From positions 310,001-374,000 of the forward strand of contig NZ_JACIEB010000002.1 of assembly GCF_014196635.1 (NCBI RefSeq): a stretch of 64,000 nt of DNA, given 5' to 3'. Shown here piece by piece: positions 55,849 to 64,000 of this stretch. The notes under the pieces were generated by a model, which did no database searches, was not told the DNA's origin, and saw only the letters and a list, made by a program, of their open reading frames with translations. The translations under genes and the position numbers were made by a program. Source of the DNA: Sphingobium fontiphilum (GTDB taxonomy: Bacteria; Pseudomonadota; Alphaproteobacteria; Sphingomonadales; Sphingomonadaceae). The stretch's first letter is position 1; every line of letters starts with the position of its first letter.

Positions 55849-56457
55849 TCAGGCCGTCGGGGCCAGCCCCTTGATCGCACTGTCGACCAGCGCCTTGTCG
55901 GCGGTGGCGTCATGGCCATTGGCGATCAGGCTTGCCGCCGCGCTGGTGGCGGCATTGACCGCCTTGGCGCGGATGTCGGCGATGGCGGCGCGTTCGGCCG
56001 CGCCGATCTTGTCCTCCGCCATCTTCTGGCGGCGGGCGACCAGCGCCTCGGCGTTGGCCTGCGCGTCGGCGATCAGGGTTTCGGCCTCATGCTCGGCATG
56101 TTGGCGCATCGCTTCGGCTTCACCGGCGGCGGCGGCCATCTTGGCCTCATATTCCGCCTTCAGCTTTTCGGCCTCGGCGCGCAGTTTCGACGCTTCGTCG
56201 AGCTGCGCCCTAATCTGGGCGATCTTGCCGTCGAGAGCGCCGCCGATCAGGGCGGGCACTTTCTTGACCAGCAGGATGATGATGAACACCGCCATCGCCA
56301 GGCTGACCCAGGCGGTGGCGTCCATGCCAACGGCCCTGGGGTCGGTGTGCGGCTCAACGCCTTCATGGGCGACGGTGCCCACCGGCTCCATGCCTTCGGC
56401 GTGGATCGCCTGGTCCAGATGCGGGACTTCGCTGCTGTTATGTGCTGCCTCAGCCAT
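55849..56457 (-). CDS. atpF: ATP synthase F0 subunit b
   Basis: The 202-residue product has an N-terminal His/Glu-rich extension (residues 1-44, with repeated AHEG-type motifs), one membrane segment (about 48-65, AWVSLAMAVFIIILLVKK), then a long alpha-helical coiled region with Ala/Lys/Glu, as for peripheral-stalk subunits. It is the longer of two b-type subunits. The start overlaps the b' stop by 8 bases; a shorter version from M45 is conceivable because AGGG precedes it. Confidence 0.9.
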   Translation of the reverse strand: MAEAAHNSSEVPHLDQAIHAEGMEPVGTVAHEGVEPHTDPRAVGMDATAWVSLAMAVFIIILLVKKVPALIGGALDGKIAQIRAQLDEASKLRAEAEKLKAEYEAKMAAAAGEAEAMRQHAEHEAETLIADAQANAEALVARRQKMAEDKIGAAERAAIADIRAKAVNAATSAAASLIANGHDATADKALVDSAIKGLAPTA

Positions 56458-56944
56458 GGGCCAGTGCTGCCTTTACTGCGTTGCGGGCGGCCTCTTCCGA
56501 CGCTTCCACGCCGGAAATCTTGACCACCAGGTCGCGCGCGGCCTGCGCGGCGACGGTTTCGATCTCGCTCATGGCGGCGTCGCTCGCCGCCTTGATTCGG
56601 GCTTCGGCGGCGCCGATCACCTGCGCCACCTGGGCGTCGGCGGCGGCCAGCTTCGCTTCGGAAGCCTTGGCGGCTTCCGCCTTGGCCTGGGCGACGCGCG
56701 CCTGGGCTGCGGTGCGGCTTTCGGTATCGCGGGCGCGATATTCCGCTTCCACTTCGTCGGCGCGAGCGAAAGCCGCCTTGGCCGCGTCGAGGTCGCCGGA
56801 AATCTTGCCGTCGCGCGCATCGACGGTCGCCTGCACCTTGGGCACCATGCCCAGGCCGACGACGAAGAAGACGAAGCCGAACGTGACCAGCAACCAGAAA
56901 ATCTGGGATGAGTAGGTTTCGGCGATTTGCGCGATTTGAGGCAT
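56450..56944 (-). CDS. atpG: ATP synthase F0 subunit b'
   Basis: The 164-residue product starts with MPQIAQIAETYSSQIFWLLV, placing its membrane segment at once (about 12-30, VTFGFVFFVVGLGMVPK), followed by an Ala/Lys/Glu helix. It is the shorter b' subunit that forms a heterodimer with b in alphaproteobacteria. The gene is between atpE and atpF with an 8-base overlap into atpF. Confidence 0.92.
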   Translation of the reverse strand: MPQIAQIAETYSSQIFWLLVTFGFVFFVVGLGMVPKVQATVDARDGKISGDLDAAKAAFARADEVEAEYRARDTESRTAAQARVAQAKAEAAKASEAKLAAADAQVAQVIGAAEARIKAASDAAMSEIETVAAQAARDLVVKISGVEASEEAARNAVKAALAHG

Positions 56945-57017
56945 GGTTGTCTGCGTCCGCTAAATGGATCGACCGGGTTGGCGGATTGCCCCGCCCACCC
57001 GGCCGGTCAAGTCATTG

Positions 57018-57245
57018 TCAGGCCACGAACACCAGGATCATGGCGATAACGAATGCGAGCAGACCCAGAAGTTCGGCGGCCGCGAAGCCGATGAACAGGC
57101 GGCCCTGCTGGCCGTCGGCGGCGCCGGGGTTACGCAGCGCGCCTTCCAGGAACGAAGCGAAGACGTTGCCCACACCCAGGGCGGCGATGCCCGCACCAAT
57201 GGCGGCCAGGCCAGCACCGAGCAGCTTTGCGGCTTCTGCGTCCAT
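57018..57245 (-). CDS. atpE: ATP synthase F0 subunit c
   Basis: The 75-residue product is a two-helix hairpin with Gly-rich first helix (GAGLAAIGAGIAALGVG), a polar loop (GALRNPGAADGQQGRL) and the proton-binding Glu58 in the second helix (FAAAELLGLL). It forms the rotating c-ring. It lies between atpB and the b' gene. Confidence 0.97.
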   Translation of the reverse strand: MDAEAAKLLGAGLAAIGAGIAALGVGNVFASFLEGALRNPGAADGQQGRLFIGFAAAELLGLLAFVIAMILVFVA

Positions 57246-57293
57246 GTCGTAAACTCCTTTTCCAAACTCGTCTAAATGGTGAACGAAAATCTC

Positions 57294-58085
57294 TTAGTGC
57301 AGGTTTTCGGCGTCGTTGATGTACACCGATGTCAACAGCGCGAACACATAGGCCTGAATGACGGCCACCAGCATTTCCAGCGCGCTGATCCCGATCATCA
57401 GGATGAAGCTGGCCGACCCCACGGTCAGGCCCAGCAGCGGGCTGGCATTGGCGCTGTTGATGACGAAACCGGCCAGAACCTTCAGCAGCACGTGCCCGGC
57501 GGTCATCGCGACGAACAGTCGCAGGCCAAGGCTGAACGGGCGGACCATGAAGGAAACAAGCTCGATGAAGAAGAGGGGCACGACCATCGCGACCGGGGTG
57601 CCATGCGGCACGAACAGCGAGAAGAAGTGCAGCCCATGCTTCCAGAAACCCACGCCCAGCACGATCGCGAAGCTCATGATGGCAAGGATGCCGGTCGCGG
57701 TGAAATGGCTGGTGAAGGTGAAGGGATGGACGCCGACCAGACCCAGCGGCAACAGGCCGAGCAGGTTGGCGAGCAGGATGAACATGAACAGCGAGAAGAC
57801 ATAGGGGATATATTTCTTCCCCGCTTCGCCGACATTGGAAATCAACAGATTCTTGACGAAGCCGATCATGGTTTCGACGGCCATCTGCCAGCGGCCGGGC
57901 ACCTGCTGCCCCTTCATGCCGCCGATCACGAAAATCCACAGCACGACCGCCGTCAGCACCATGTAGAGGGCGCTATTGGTAAAGGCGATATTGAAGCCGC
58001 CAATCGCCAGATGATCGGTCCCGAACAGGGGCTCGATCGCAAACTGGTGCATCGGATCAATTTTGCCGGATTCCGCCACGTTCAC
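57294..58085 (-). CDS. atpB: ATP synthase F0 subunit a
   Basis: The 263-residue product has about six membrane segments, and the essential Arg189 in PFSLGLRLFVAMTAGH. It forms the proton channel against the c-ring. A second feature is the C-terminal YVFALLTSVYINDAENL, typical of alphaproteobacterial a subunits. It is followed by atpE after 48 bases and preceded by an AtpI/AtpZ-like gene. No F1 genes lie in the window. Confidence 0.97.
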   Translation of the reverse strand: MNVAESGKIDPMHQFAIEPLFGTDHLAIGGFNIAFTNSALYMVLTAVVLWIFVIGGMKGQQVPGRWQMAVETMIGFVKNLLISNVGEAGKKYIPYVFSLFMFILLANLLGLLPLGLVGVHPFTFTSHFTATGILAIMSFAIVLGVGFWKHGLHFFSLFVPHGTPVAMVVPLFFIELVSFMVRPFSLGLRLFVAMTAGHVLLKVLAGFVINSANASPLLGLTVGSASFILMIGISALEMLVAVIQAYVFALLTSVYINDAENLH

Positions 58086-58129
58086 CCCTGACCGTTATTC
58101 TTTACTCTATGACAAAAGCGTCCCGTTCT

Positions 58130-58447
58130 TCACTCGGAACGCCTGGTCGTCAGCCTGATGATGTTCCTGAAGGCCGCCACGATGCCAAGACCGAGGAAGA
58201 CCAGCAGAAGCCAGGGCGATGTCCGCAGGAAGTAGTCCAATGTCCCACCCACCACGGCACCACCGGCAAGACCCCCGATCAGTTCGGCCAGCACGCGATT
58301 GCCAAGGCGGGTTCCATCGTCCGCCGACTGTCGCGTCGTGCCAGTCCTGACCTGTTCGGCTTGTTCAGCGCGCGCAATCCGCTCCTGCAGAGCGGTGATC
58401 CGCGCATCTTCCCCCGCCGGGTCCTGCCCGGGTCCATCCTTGGCCAT
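58130..58447 (-). CDS. AtpI/AtpZ-like F0F1-associated protein
   Basis: The 105-residue product has a charged coiled-coil start (residues 1-45, with ITALQERIARAEQAEQ), two membrane segments (LAELIGGLAGGAVVGGTLDY and WLLLVFLGLGIVAAF) and a basic end, as in AtpI/AtpZ proteins that help assemble the c-ring or form a magnesium/calcium channel. The ATG at 58447 was chosen for the GGAGAG just upstream; earlier starts (58489, 58507) are possible. It heads the F0 operon. Confidence 0.85.
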   Translation of the reverse strand: MAKDGPGQDPAGEDARITALQERIARAEQAEQVRTGTTRQSADDGTRLGNRVLAELIGGLAGGAVVGGTLDYFLRTSPWLLLVFLGLGIVAAFRNIIRLTTRRSE

Positions 58448-58597
58448 CACGCTCTCCAGTTCGACAAAAATGTCGCTGGCGAGCGGCATGGCCTCAAGCG
58501 GCTGCACCCGTCAAGGCGCGGCCCGTTTAGAAAGGGGATGCGGGATAGTCAACCACCTCGGACCAACTCGGCCAAAGGTGCCATTCGTCGCCCGATA

Positions 58598-58999
58598 TTA
58601 CCCCGCCGTGGCGCAGTAGGATGGCAGGGCGATGGGGGCCGCGCCCTTGGTTTGCCAGGCGCCAGCGCCGATGCGATAGACCTGACCCGGCTTCACCCGC
58701 TGGCTCAATGTCTGGCACCCGGTGGCGGCGGCGGCGTCTTGAACCGTTACGCCGCGCTTGGTGGCAAGGTCGGTATAGGCCGCCCGGCGCTTGATATTGA
58801 TCGAATCGACCGCGGCGCGCACCGCGTCGCTGACGGTCCCGGCAATGCCCATATAGCCATCGGCCTGTTCGCCCACCGTGCCAGCCGCGATGGCGGCGGT
58901 CAGGTCTGCGCTCTGCGCGCGGACGGGCGCGGTCATCGTCAGCATCCCGGCCATGGCCAGAGCCGCGCCGGCGGCGATCATCGTGAACTTGCGTGTCAT
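58598..58999 (-). CDS. YdbL family protein (DUF1318)
   Basis: The 133-residue product has a signal peptide (to about VRAQ, residue 29) and a domain with GEQADGYMGIAGTVSDAVRA and NIKRRAAYTDLATKRGVTVQ, the YdbL/DUF1318 pattern. In E. coli YdbL works with YnbE and YdbH in phospholipid transport between membranes. It starts 4 bases within the YnbE-like stop and is the last gene of the ydbH-ynbE-ydbL set here. Confidence 0.88.
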   Translation of the reverse strand: MTRKFTMIAAGAALAMAGMLTMTAPVRAQSADLTAAIAAGTVGEQADGYMGIAGTVSDAVRAAVDSINIKRRAAYTDLATKRGVTVQDAAAATGCQTLSQRVKPGQVYRIGAGAWQTKGAAPIALPSYCATAG

Positions 59000-59184
59000 T
59001 GCGGGAACAACTCCGGGTTATTCTGGATCAGGTCCTGCGCGTCGCGTTGCAGGCGCACGACCACTTCCTGCTGAACCTTGACGTTCAGGTTGATTTCGAT
59101 CGGCTTGTCGGGGGCCTTCACCTGTATGCATCCGCTCAAGGCAAGGCCGGCGCAACCGGCGGTCAGGATGGTCAATTTTCTCAT
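58996..59184 (-). CDS. YnbE-like lipoprotein
   Basis: The 62-residue product has a lipobox LSGC (Cys19) after a short signal peptide and a mature part beginning IQVKAPDKPIEINLNVKVQQ, the YnbE pattern. YnbE is an outer-membrane lipoprotein that extends the YdbH beta-sheet bridge. It overlaps both neighbours by 4 bases. Confidence 0.88.
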   Translation of the reverse strand: MRKLTILTAGCAGLALSGCIQVKAPDKPIEINLNVKVQQEVVVRLQRDAQDLIQNNPELFPQ

Positions 59185-62100
59185 TTACGCTCCCCGTTTG
59201 GCATTGTTTCGCTTTCAGAAGGCTGAACCGCAACCCCTTCGCGCAATTTGTCCTGATAATCGTCGCCCAGGCTGTTGCGGATCAGCGCATTGGGGTCGAC
59301 CAACGACTGGGGGGTGCCCATCAGGCCCCGGAAAGGCGCGGAAATGCGGACGTTGAAGATGAAGGGCAGGCCGGTGAAATTGCCCGCCAGCCCCGCCGGC
59401 GCGCCGCCCAGCTGGCCCCGGTTGACGCCGTTGAAGACGACGTTCGTCACCATTTCCCCGTCCAGCGCGCCATCCATCAATATGGTGAGGCATTTATACT
59501 GCAAATCCTTGAGCGCATCGAAGGCCAGCTTGCCCATGGCGCCGACCTGTTCGTTCGACACCGGGCCGACATAGGACAATGTGCCAGACTGGCGCTTGGG
59601 GTCGCAGGGGATGGTCGGCAGCACGCCTTCGGGCATGATGAGCGGCGGCATACCCTGTTGCCGCGCGACCAGAACGCCGCCCGCCACACGCCCGCCCTGC
59701 TGGTTGAAGATCAGCGGCATGATGCCGTCGAACGTGCCGGTGGCCGATATATTCTCCAGCTCCAGCGTCTGGATGAACGCGCCCGCATCCAGCCCGATGA
59801 CGCGGAACGTCATATAGCGTTCCGAATCGGCGCTGAAATCCATCACCGTGGGCAGCAACAGCAACCGCCCCCCGGCAAAGGGCCACTCGCCCCCCTCCAG
59901 CCGCACCTTCTGTCCGGGCAGCAACTGATATTTGACGACGCCGTCGCGCACCGCGACGCCCGGATTGGTGGACGCGATTCGCACTTCCTGCCCGGGCGCG
60001 CTGACCAGGCCGATCAGGTCGGTGAAGCGCAATTCGCCGCTCAGCCCGTCGACAGGACCAAAAGCCGCAGCCAGCGAAGCGTTGTCGGTGCGGAAAACGC
60101 CGTCGCTCGTCACCTTGTCGCCTTTCCAGCGGACCTGGCCTTCGCCTGTCACGGTCGCCTTGACGTTGGCGACGACGCCCCGGGCGAGCCCGGTCACATC
60201 TTCGGGCCGCAAGCCCTCGCCAAAGACGAGGCCCGGAACCTTCAGGTCCGCCTGCCCCTCGCCGCTGCCCAGATCATGGCCAATCACCACCGCCGCAACC
60301 GTCGCGCCATTGCGCGGCGCGGTCAGGCTGGCGGAGGCGACGATTCGCCCGTCGCGCATCGACAGCGAGAAATCGCGCGCGTCGAGCGGATTGAACCGGC
60401 CCGGCGTCTGCGCATCCTTCACCGTCAGACCGGCCTTCAGGCTGAGCACGCCCTTGTCGAATCGCCACGGCCCTTCAGCTTTTTCGATCAGCAGCGGAAC
60501 GGTGCCGATTCGGCCCTCGCCGCCCGCCATCGTTCCGCCGATGCCATCCGCGCCGAACCGGCCGTCCAGGCGCGCGGCGGCCAGCCGCACGGGCGCGTCC
60601 TGCGGCCCGATCAGCCATTGCGCGCCGTTCAGCGCGAAGGCCCCGTCAGACAGGGCCATGCGCGCCCGGTCGGCGGTCAGGCGCATCGGGCTGTCGCCGC
60701 TCGTCCCTTGCAGGTCGAGCTTGGCGACTTCCGCCCCGCCGCGCAGGCCGCCGGGGCCATAGGCCAGCAACGCGCCGCCCTCTGCCGGGCATAAGGTCTG
60801 CCGCGTGCGTCCCAGCGCGAAACCGGCATAGCGGACCGAATCGAACGACAGCGGCACGCAGCGCGGATTGACCCGCACCGCGCCGCCCGGCGCGACATCG
60901 CCCTCCAGCGGAAGCGAAAGCCCCCGCAAGCCGCCGTCGGCCAGCGGCCCATCCATTTGCAGATGCGTTGCGAAATGGGTGCGCCCGTCCGCCCCGGCGA
61001 CAAAGCGCACCGGCTCCAGCGCCAGCCGCGCATCGCCCGCCGCATAGGGATCGACGAACAACTGCCCGCCAAAGCCGCCGCCCGCGCGCCGCGCCAGCCG
61101 CAGGGCCGCGCGCGGCAGGCCGCCGCCCTCGCTCGTCAGGCTGCCGTTCAGCGCCCAGTCGATGGGGACGCCCGCCGGGCCGGGCCAACTGATCTGCATC
61201 CGGCCGCCCGGCGCCAGTTGCACCCGCGCCCCGCTGCGCGCGGACAGGGCGGCTTCGTCGATGACGATGCTGCCGCCCGCGCCCCTCCGCGCCAGGGCGA
61301 AGCGCCCGCGCAGGCCATTGTCGCGCCCGGCGTCGCGCACCGCCTGCGCCAGCCTTTGCATCAGCGGCCCGACGGGCGTAGCCGCCGTCGATTGGCGCAG
61401 CGACGCCAGCGGATCGGCGCTAGCCATCCGCACATTGCGGGCGGTCAGAGCGCCCCGCCCTTCCATCCCCCCGCCCAGCGACCAGCGCGAATCGAGCGCC
61501 ACCCCTTCCGCCAGCACGCCGCCGCCGCGAAACGCCTGCCCCGTGAGCCGGACGTTGGCCGTCATGTCCTGCCCGTGGCCGTCAAAATCCACCTTCAGGT
61601 CGGGCCGCGACATCACCACGCCCTGCGCGCGCACGGCATCGGCCCGCAACGCCGCCCGACCGTTCCAGCGATCCAGCGCCTCGCCCAGCGTCAGGTCGAT
61701 GGCGCCGCCCGGCCGCGCCAGAACGGCCTGCGGGCAACCCAGGGCAGCGGCGCTGACCGGCCCCGCGATATGGGGCCGCCCCGCCGCGATCGACAGGTCG
61801 AAAAAGCCGCGCGCATCGGTCATGCCGCATCCGGCGATCCTGCCCCGCGGCATGGCCGCGCCGACACGCCCGCTGAAACCCGATTGCAGATTGCCCCGGC
61901 CGTCGAGAGCGATTCCGACCGCGCCATAATCGGTGGTCAGCCCCATCCGCGCGTCCTTCAGCGCGACGACCAGATCGGGCAGCGCAAAGGGTTCCGTCGA
62001 TGCCGCCCCCCGGAACTTGTCCAGCTCGCCCAGCGTCAGCACATTGTCGCGCAAGGCCCCGCGCATCCGCACGCCGCCCGCCCGGATCGCCGCGACCGTG

Positions 62101-62393
62101 GGCGTCAGGTCGGTGAAGCTGATGTCGACCTCCACCCAGCGCGCCGTCAGATCGGGATTATTGGGGTCGCCCAGCACGATATTCTCGATCCGCTGGGTGC
62201 GCAGGCCGATGTCGATCAGGTCATAACTGCCCCTGACCCCGCGTTTGTTGAATTCACGGTTGATGAAATTTTCAGCGATCGGCGCGCGTTGCGTCCACAG
62301 TCCCGCCAGCACGAGCGGAACCATGCCGACGCCGATGCCCAGCCAGCGCAGCCAACCCCGGCGATTATTCTGTTCGCCGATTTCTTCATCCAT
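59181..62393 (-). CDS. YdbH-like AsmA-family inter-membrane lipid transport protein
   Basis: The 1070-residue product has one N-terminal membrane segment (about residues 13-33, WLGIGVGMVPLVLAGLW) and a very long beta-rich periplasmic part with many FxLxA-like repeats, the AsmA/YdbH-type hydrophobic groove, ending in the C-terminal region GRKPMSFG-like end of the family (SLGDDYQDKLREGVAVQP). YdbH with TamB and YhdP moves phospholipids to the outer membrane. The ATG at 62393 is chosen over 62495 to begin with the charged MDEEIGEQN. The set ydbH-ynbE-ydbL is transcribed together. Confidence 0.85.
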   Translation of the reverse strand: MDEEIGEQNNRRGWLRWLGIGVGMVPLVLAGLWTQRAPIAENFINREFNKRGVRGSYDLIDIGLRTQRIENIVLGDPNNPDLTARWVEVDISFTDLTPTVAAIRAGGVRMRGALRDNVLTLGELDKFRGAASTEPFALPDLVVALKDARMGLTTDYGAVGIALDGRGNLQSGFSGRVGAAMPRGRIAGCGMTDARGFFDLSIAAGRPHIAGPVSAAALGCPQAVLARPGGAIDLTLGEALDRWNGRAALRADAVRAQGVVMSRPDLKVDFDGHGQDMTANVRLTGQAFRGGGVLAEGVALDSRWSLGGGMEGRGALTARNVRMASADPLASLRQSTAATPVGPLMQRLAQAVRDAGRDNGLRGRFALARRGAGGSIVIDEAALSARSGARVQLAPGGRMQISWPGPAGVPIDWALNGSLTSEGGGLPRAALRLARRAGGGFGGQLFVDPYAAGDARLALEPVRFVAGADGRTHFATHLQMDGPLADGGLRGLSLPLEGDVAPGGAVRVNPRCVPLSFDSVRYAGFALGRTRQTLCPAEGGALLAYGPGGLRGGAEVAKLDLQGTSGDSPMRLTADRARMALSDGAFALNGAQWLIGPQDAPVRLAAARLDGRFGADGIGGTMAGGEGRIGTVPLLIEKAEGPWRFDKGVLSLKAGLTVKDAQTPGRFNPLDARDFSLSMRDGRIVASASLTAPRNGATVAAVVIGHDLGSGEGQADLKVPGLVFGEGLRPEDVTGLARGVVANVKATVTGEGQVRWKGDKVTSDGVFRTDNASLAAAFGPVDGLSGELRFTDLIGLVSAPGQEVRIASTNPGVAVRDGVVKYQLLPGQKVRLEGGEWPFAGGRLLLLPTVMDFSADSERYMTFRVIGLDAGAFIQTLELENISATGTFDGIMPLIFNQQGGRVAGGVLVARQQGMPPLIMPEGVLPTIPCDPKRQSGTLSYVGPVSNEQVGAMGKLAFDALKDLQYKCLTILMDGALDGEMVTNVVFNGVNRGQLGGAPAGLAGNFTGLPFIFNVRISAPFRGLMGTPQSLVDPNALIRNSLGDDYQDKLREGVAVQPSESETMPNGERK

Positions 62394-62511
62394 GCTTATG
62401 GCCAACCCCGGCTTTGACGGTCCCGCATCGCGCGACGCGCGACAGGCGCACAACGTGCCAAGCCCCTTAAATATCCTTGCCCCGCCGAAGTGCAACGCCT
62501 AGCCAGAAAAC

Positions 62512-63204
62512 ATGGCCGATGACGCAGGCAGCAACGACCATGGCGGGACCGGCCATCGCGCGCGCCTGCGCCAGCGCCTGTCGCAGGGGCCGGACGCGCT
62601 GCTCGACCATGAACTGGTCGAATATCTGCTGGCGCTGGCCATCCCGCGCCGCGACACCAAGCCGCTGGCCAAGGCGCTGTTGCACCGTTTCGGGGGCCTG
62701 GGCGGCCTGATGACCGCCGACTGGCGGGCCATCGCCAAAATGCCGGGCATGGGCGACACCAGCACGGCGGCGATCAAGATCGTGCAGGCGGCGGCCCTGC
62801 GGATGCTGAAGGAGCCGGTGACGCAGCGCCCGGTGCTGGCGAGCTGGCAGGCGCTGCTCGATTATCTGCGCGCGGACATGGCCTTTTTGTCGATCGAGCG
62901 CGTGCGGGTGCTGCACCTCAACAGCCGCAACATGCTCATCATGGACGATCATATGGGCGACGGCTCCATCGACCAGGCGGCGATCTATGTGCGCGAGGTT
63001 ATCCGTCGCGCCATCGACCTCGGCTCCGCCGCGCTGATCCTCGTCCACAACCACCCCAGCGGCGCGCCGGACCCCAGCCGGCAGGATATCGACATCACCC
63101 GCCAGATCGTCGAGGCGGGTAAAAGGCTGGGCATTTCAGTGCACGATCATATCATCATCGGCGCGCAGGGGCACAGCAGCATGCGGGCCAAGGGGCTACT
63201 TTAA
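62512..63204 (+). CDS. radC: RadC family (JAB/MPN) protein
   Basis: The 230-residue product has an N-terminal helix-hairpin-helix-like region (residues 60-95, GLGGLMTADWRAIAKMPGM) and a C-terminal JAMM motif with H179, H181 and D192 in ILVHNHPSGAPDPSRQD. RadC is of unsettled function; it is not a genuine Rad recombination protein. The gene is divergent from the ydbH-like operon. Confidence 0.93.
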   Translation: MADDAGSNDHGGTGHRARLRQRLSQGPDALLDHELVEYLLALAIPRRDTKPLAKALLHRFGGLGGLMTADWRAIAKMPGMGDTSTAAIKIVQAAALRMLKEPVTQRPVLASWQALLDYLRADMAFLSIERVRVLHLNSRNMLIMDDHMGDGSIDQAAIYVREVIRRAIDLGSAALILVHNHPSGAPDPSRQDIDITRQIVEAGKRLGISVHDHIIIGAQGHSSMRAKGLL

Positions 63205-63216
63205 GCGCGGCTCGGT

Positions 63217-63480
63217 TCAATTGCCGTTCTGCGCCACTGCATTGCCGCCAGCCCCGGCGGCATAGTCGGCGTCGGCCTTCGCCCGCATTTCCGCCGCCGC
63301 ATTCTCGGCCGCGCGTTCGGCCGCAGCGGCCAGATTGTCGGCCCGCGCATCAAGGTCCGCCGCCTGATTGTCGAGGGCGTCGGCGCCATTTTCATAGGCC
63401 TGCCCGTTGCCGACCGCCTGCCGCGCGTCGCATCCGGCAAGCGCCGCGATCAGGCCGATGAGCAGCAATTTCTTGTCCAT
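63217..63480 (-). CDS. Small lipoprotein, Ala/Asp-rich
   Basis: The 87-residue product has a signal peptide with lipobox (LAGC, Cys17, in LLLIGLIAALAGC) and an Ala/Asp/Asn-rich helical mature part with LDNQAADLDARADNLAAAAE heptads. No family is recognised. The start at 63480 follows the usual lipoprotein N-terminus; a longer start at 63507 is less likely. It converges with radC, stops 12 bases apart. Confidence 0.7.
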   Translation of the reverse strand: MDKKLLLIGLIAALAGCDARQAVGNGQAYENGADALDNQAADLDARADNLAAAAERAAENAAAEMRAKADADYAAGAGGNAVAQNGN

Positions 63481-63612
63481 GGCGCTTCCTCCCGCCCGGC
63501 CCGCCAATCGCGGCGTCCAGGCCGATGGGGCCGGTCCGCGCCGACGCCCACCCTATCCAGAACCGATGGAGCGCACGCCGGTTCCCGTCCGGCCGCGCCC
63601 CGTTTGGTGGCG

Positions 63613-64000
63613 TTATTTCTTCAGCGAATCCCGGATTTCGCGCAGCAGCACGATGTCCTCTGGCGTCGGCGCGGGTTCGGCAGGCGCAGGCGCGGCTTCC
63701 GGTTCCGCCATCACCTTGTTCACCAGTTTGACCAGCAGGAAGATGATGAAGGCCAGGATCAGGAAATTGACCAGAACGGTCAGGAATTCGCCCCAGCCCA
63801 GCATGGCGACGCCCGCCGCCTTCAGGTCGGCATAGCTGGCCGCATTGCCCTTGAACCCATCGGGAATGTCCCCCAGCCGGATGAAATAGCCGGAAAAATC
63901 AGCGCCGCCGAAAAGATAGCCGACCACCGGCATGATCATGTCGTCGGTCAGCGACTTGGTGATGGTGGCGAAGGCCCCGCCGATGATGACGCCGACGGCC
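63613..64000 (-). CDS. mscL: Large-conductance mechanosensitive channel MscL (5' end outside the window)
   Basis: The frame read from the window edge gives [20 protein letters not shown] followed by [19 protein letters not shown], then the second membrane segment ([20 protein letters not shown]) and a Glu/Pro-rich cytoplasmic helix ending EIRDSLKK. MscL opens under osmotic downshock. The first several residues lie beyond base 64000. A Pro/Ala/Glu-rich linker ([13 protein letters not shown]) precedes the C-terminal helix. Confidence 0.95.
   Translation of the reverse strand, partial: AVGVIIGGAFATITKSLTDDMIMPVVGYLFGGADFSGYFIRLGDIPDGFKGNAASYADLKAAGVAMLGWGEFLTVLVNFLILAFIIFLLVKLVNKVMAEPEAAPAPAEPAPTPEDIVLLREIRDSLKK

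Overview
The window is chromosomal DNA of a high-GC alphaproteobacterium, most likely a sphingomonad (Sphingobium/Sphingomonas-like). Evidence: a full rpsB-tsf-pyrH-frr-uppS-cdsA-dxr-rseP-bamA-ompH-fabZ cluster, an F0 ATP-synthase operon with separate b and b' genes and no F1 genes, DUF2794, a eukaryotic-type NADP isocitrate dehydrogenase, a GTTC-N7-GTTC type (alphaproteobacterial) LexA-like box, and many nested-palindrome intergenic repeats. No prophage, transposase, integrase, rRNA or CRISPR is visible. It is mostly core genome with dense, often overlapping genes.

Layout. 1-1.6 kb: end of nusG, then rplK-rplA with a strong terminator. 1.8-5.1 kb: DEAD-box helicase and an Fe-S (6-4) photolyase-type protein. 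5.2-10.5 kb: rplU-rpmA, two tail-to-tail acetyltransferases, obgE-proB and an NAD(P)-binding epimerase-like protein. 10.6-15 kb: an orphan of low GC, a class A penicillin-binding protein, a small membrane-tail protein and an LplT-like transporter. 15-19.6 kb: pgsA, moaD-moaE, an OxyR-type regulator, a TSUP transporter, cysE-DUF2794, rpmE. 19.7-32.7 kb: the envelope and translation cluster on the minus strand, interrupted between tsf and pyrH by one unrecognised two-membrane-segment coiled-coil protein on the plus strand. 32.8-38.1 kb: a small membrane protein with an SOS-like operator, psd-pssA, icd, a GNAT-nitrilase fusion and tRNA-Asp. 38.1-43.8 kb: AI-2E family exporter, a secreted protein and a branched-chain 2-oxoacid dehydrogenase operon (E1alpha, E1beta, E2). 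43.9-52.3 kb: thyA, a diguanylate cyclase, an M2 peptidase, an alpha/beta hydrolase, asd, and a DPP-IV type peptidase. 52.4-58.5 kb: tRNA-Val, an entericidin, a four-cysteine mini-protein, hslVU, a DJ-1/PfpI protein and the F0 operon. 58.6-64 kb: ydbL-ynbE-ydbH type operon, radC, a small lipoprotein and the 3' part of mscL.

The genes join into a few working units: ribosome and translation factors; outer-membrane biogenesis (BamA, OmpH/Skp, RseP, FabZ, UppS, CdsA, YdbH system); phospholipid synthesis (PgsA, Psd, PssA, CdsA, LplT-like); and protein quality control (HslVU, RseP, peptidases).

Most interesting signals: (1) a small single-pass membrane protein gene whose TTGACA promoter is overlapped at its -10 by a GAAC-N7-GAAC direct repeat, the alphaproteobacterial LexA operator pattern, suggesting an SOS-induced membrane protein; (2) a nested palindromic repeat translated in frame inside the linker of the E2 acyltransferase; (3) a perfect 15-bp hairpin whose 3' arm begins at the photolyase start codon; (4) the unrecognised gene placed against the grain of the rpsB-tsf-pyrH operon.
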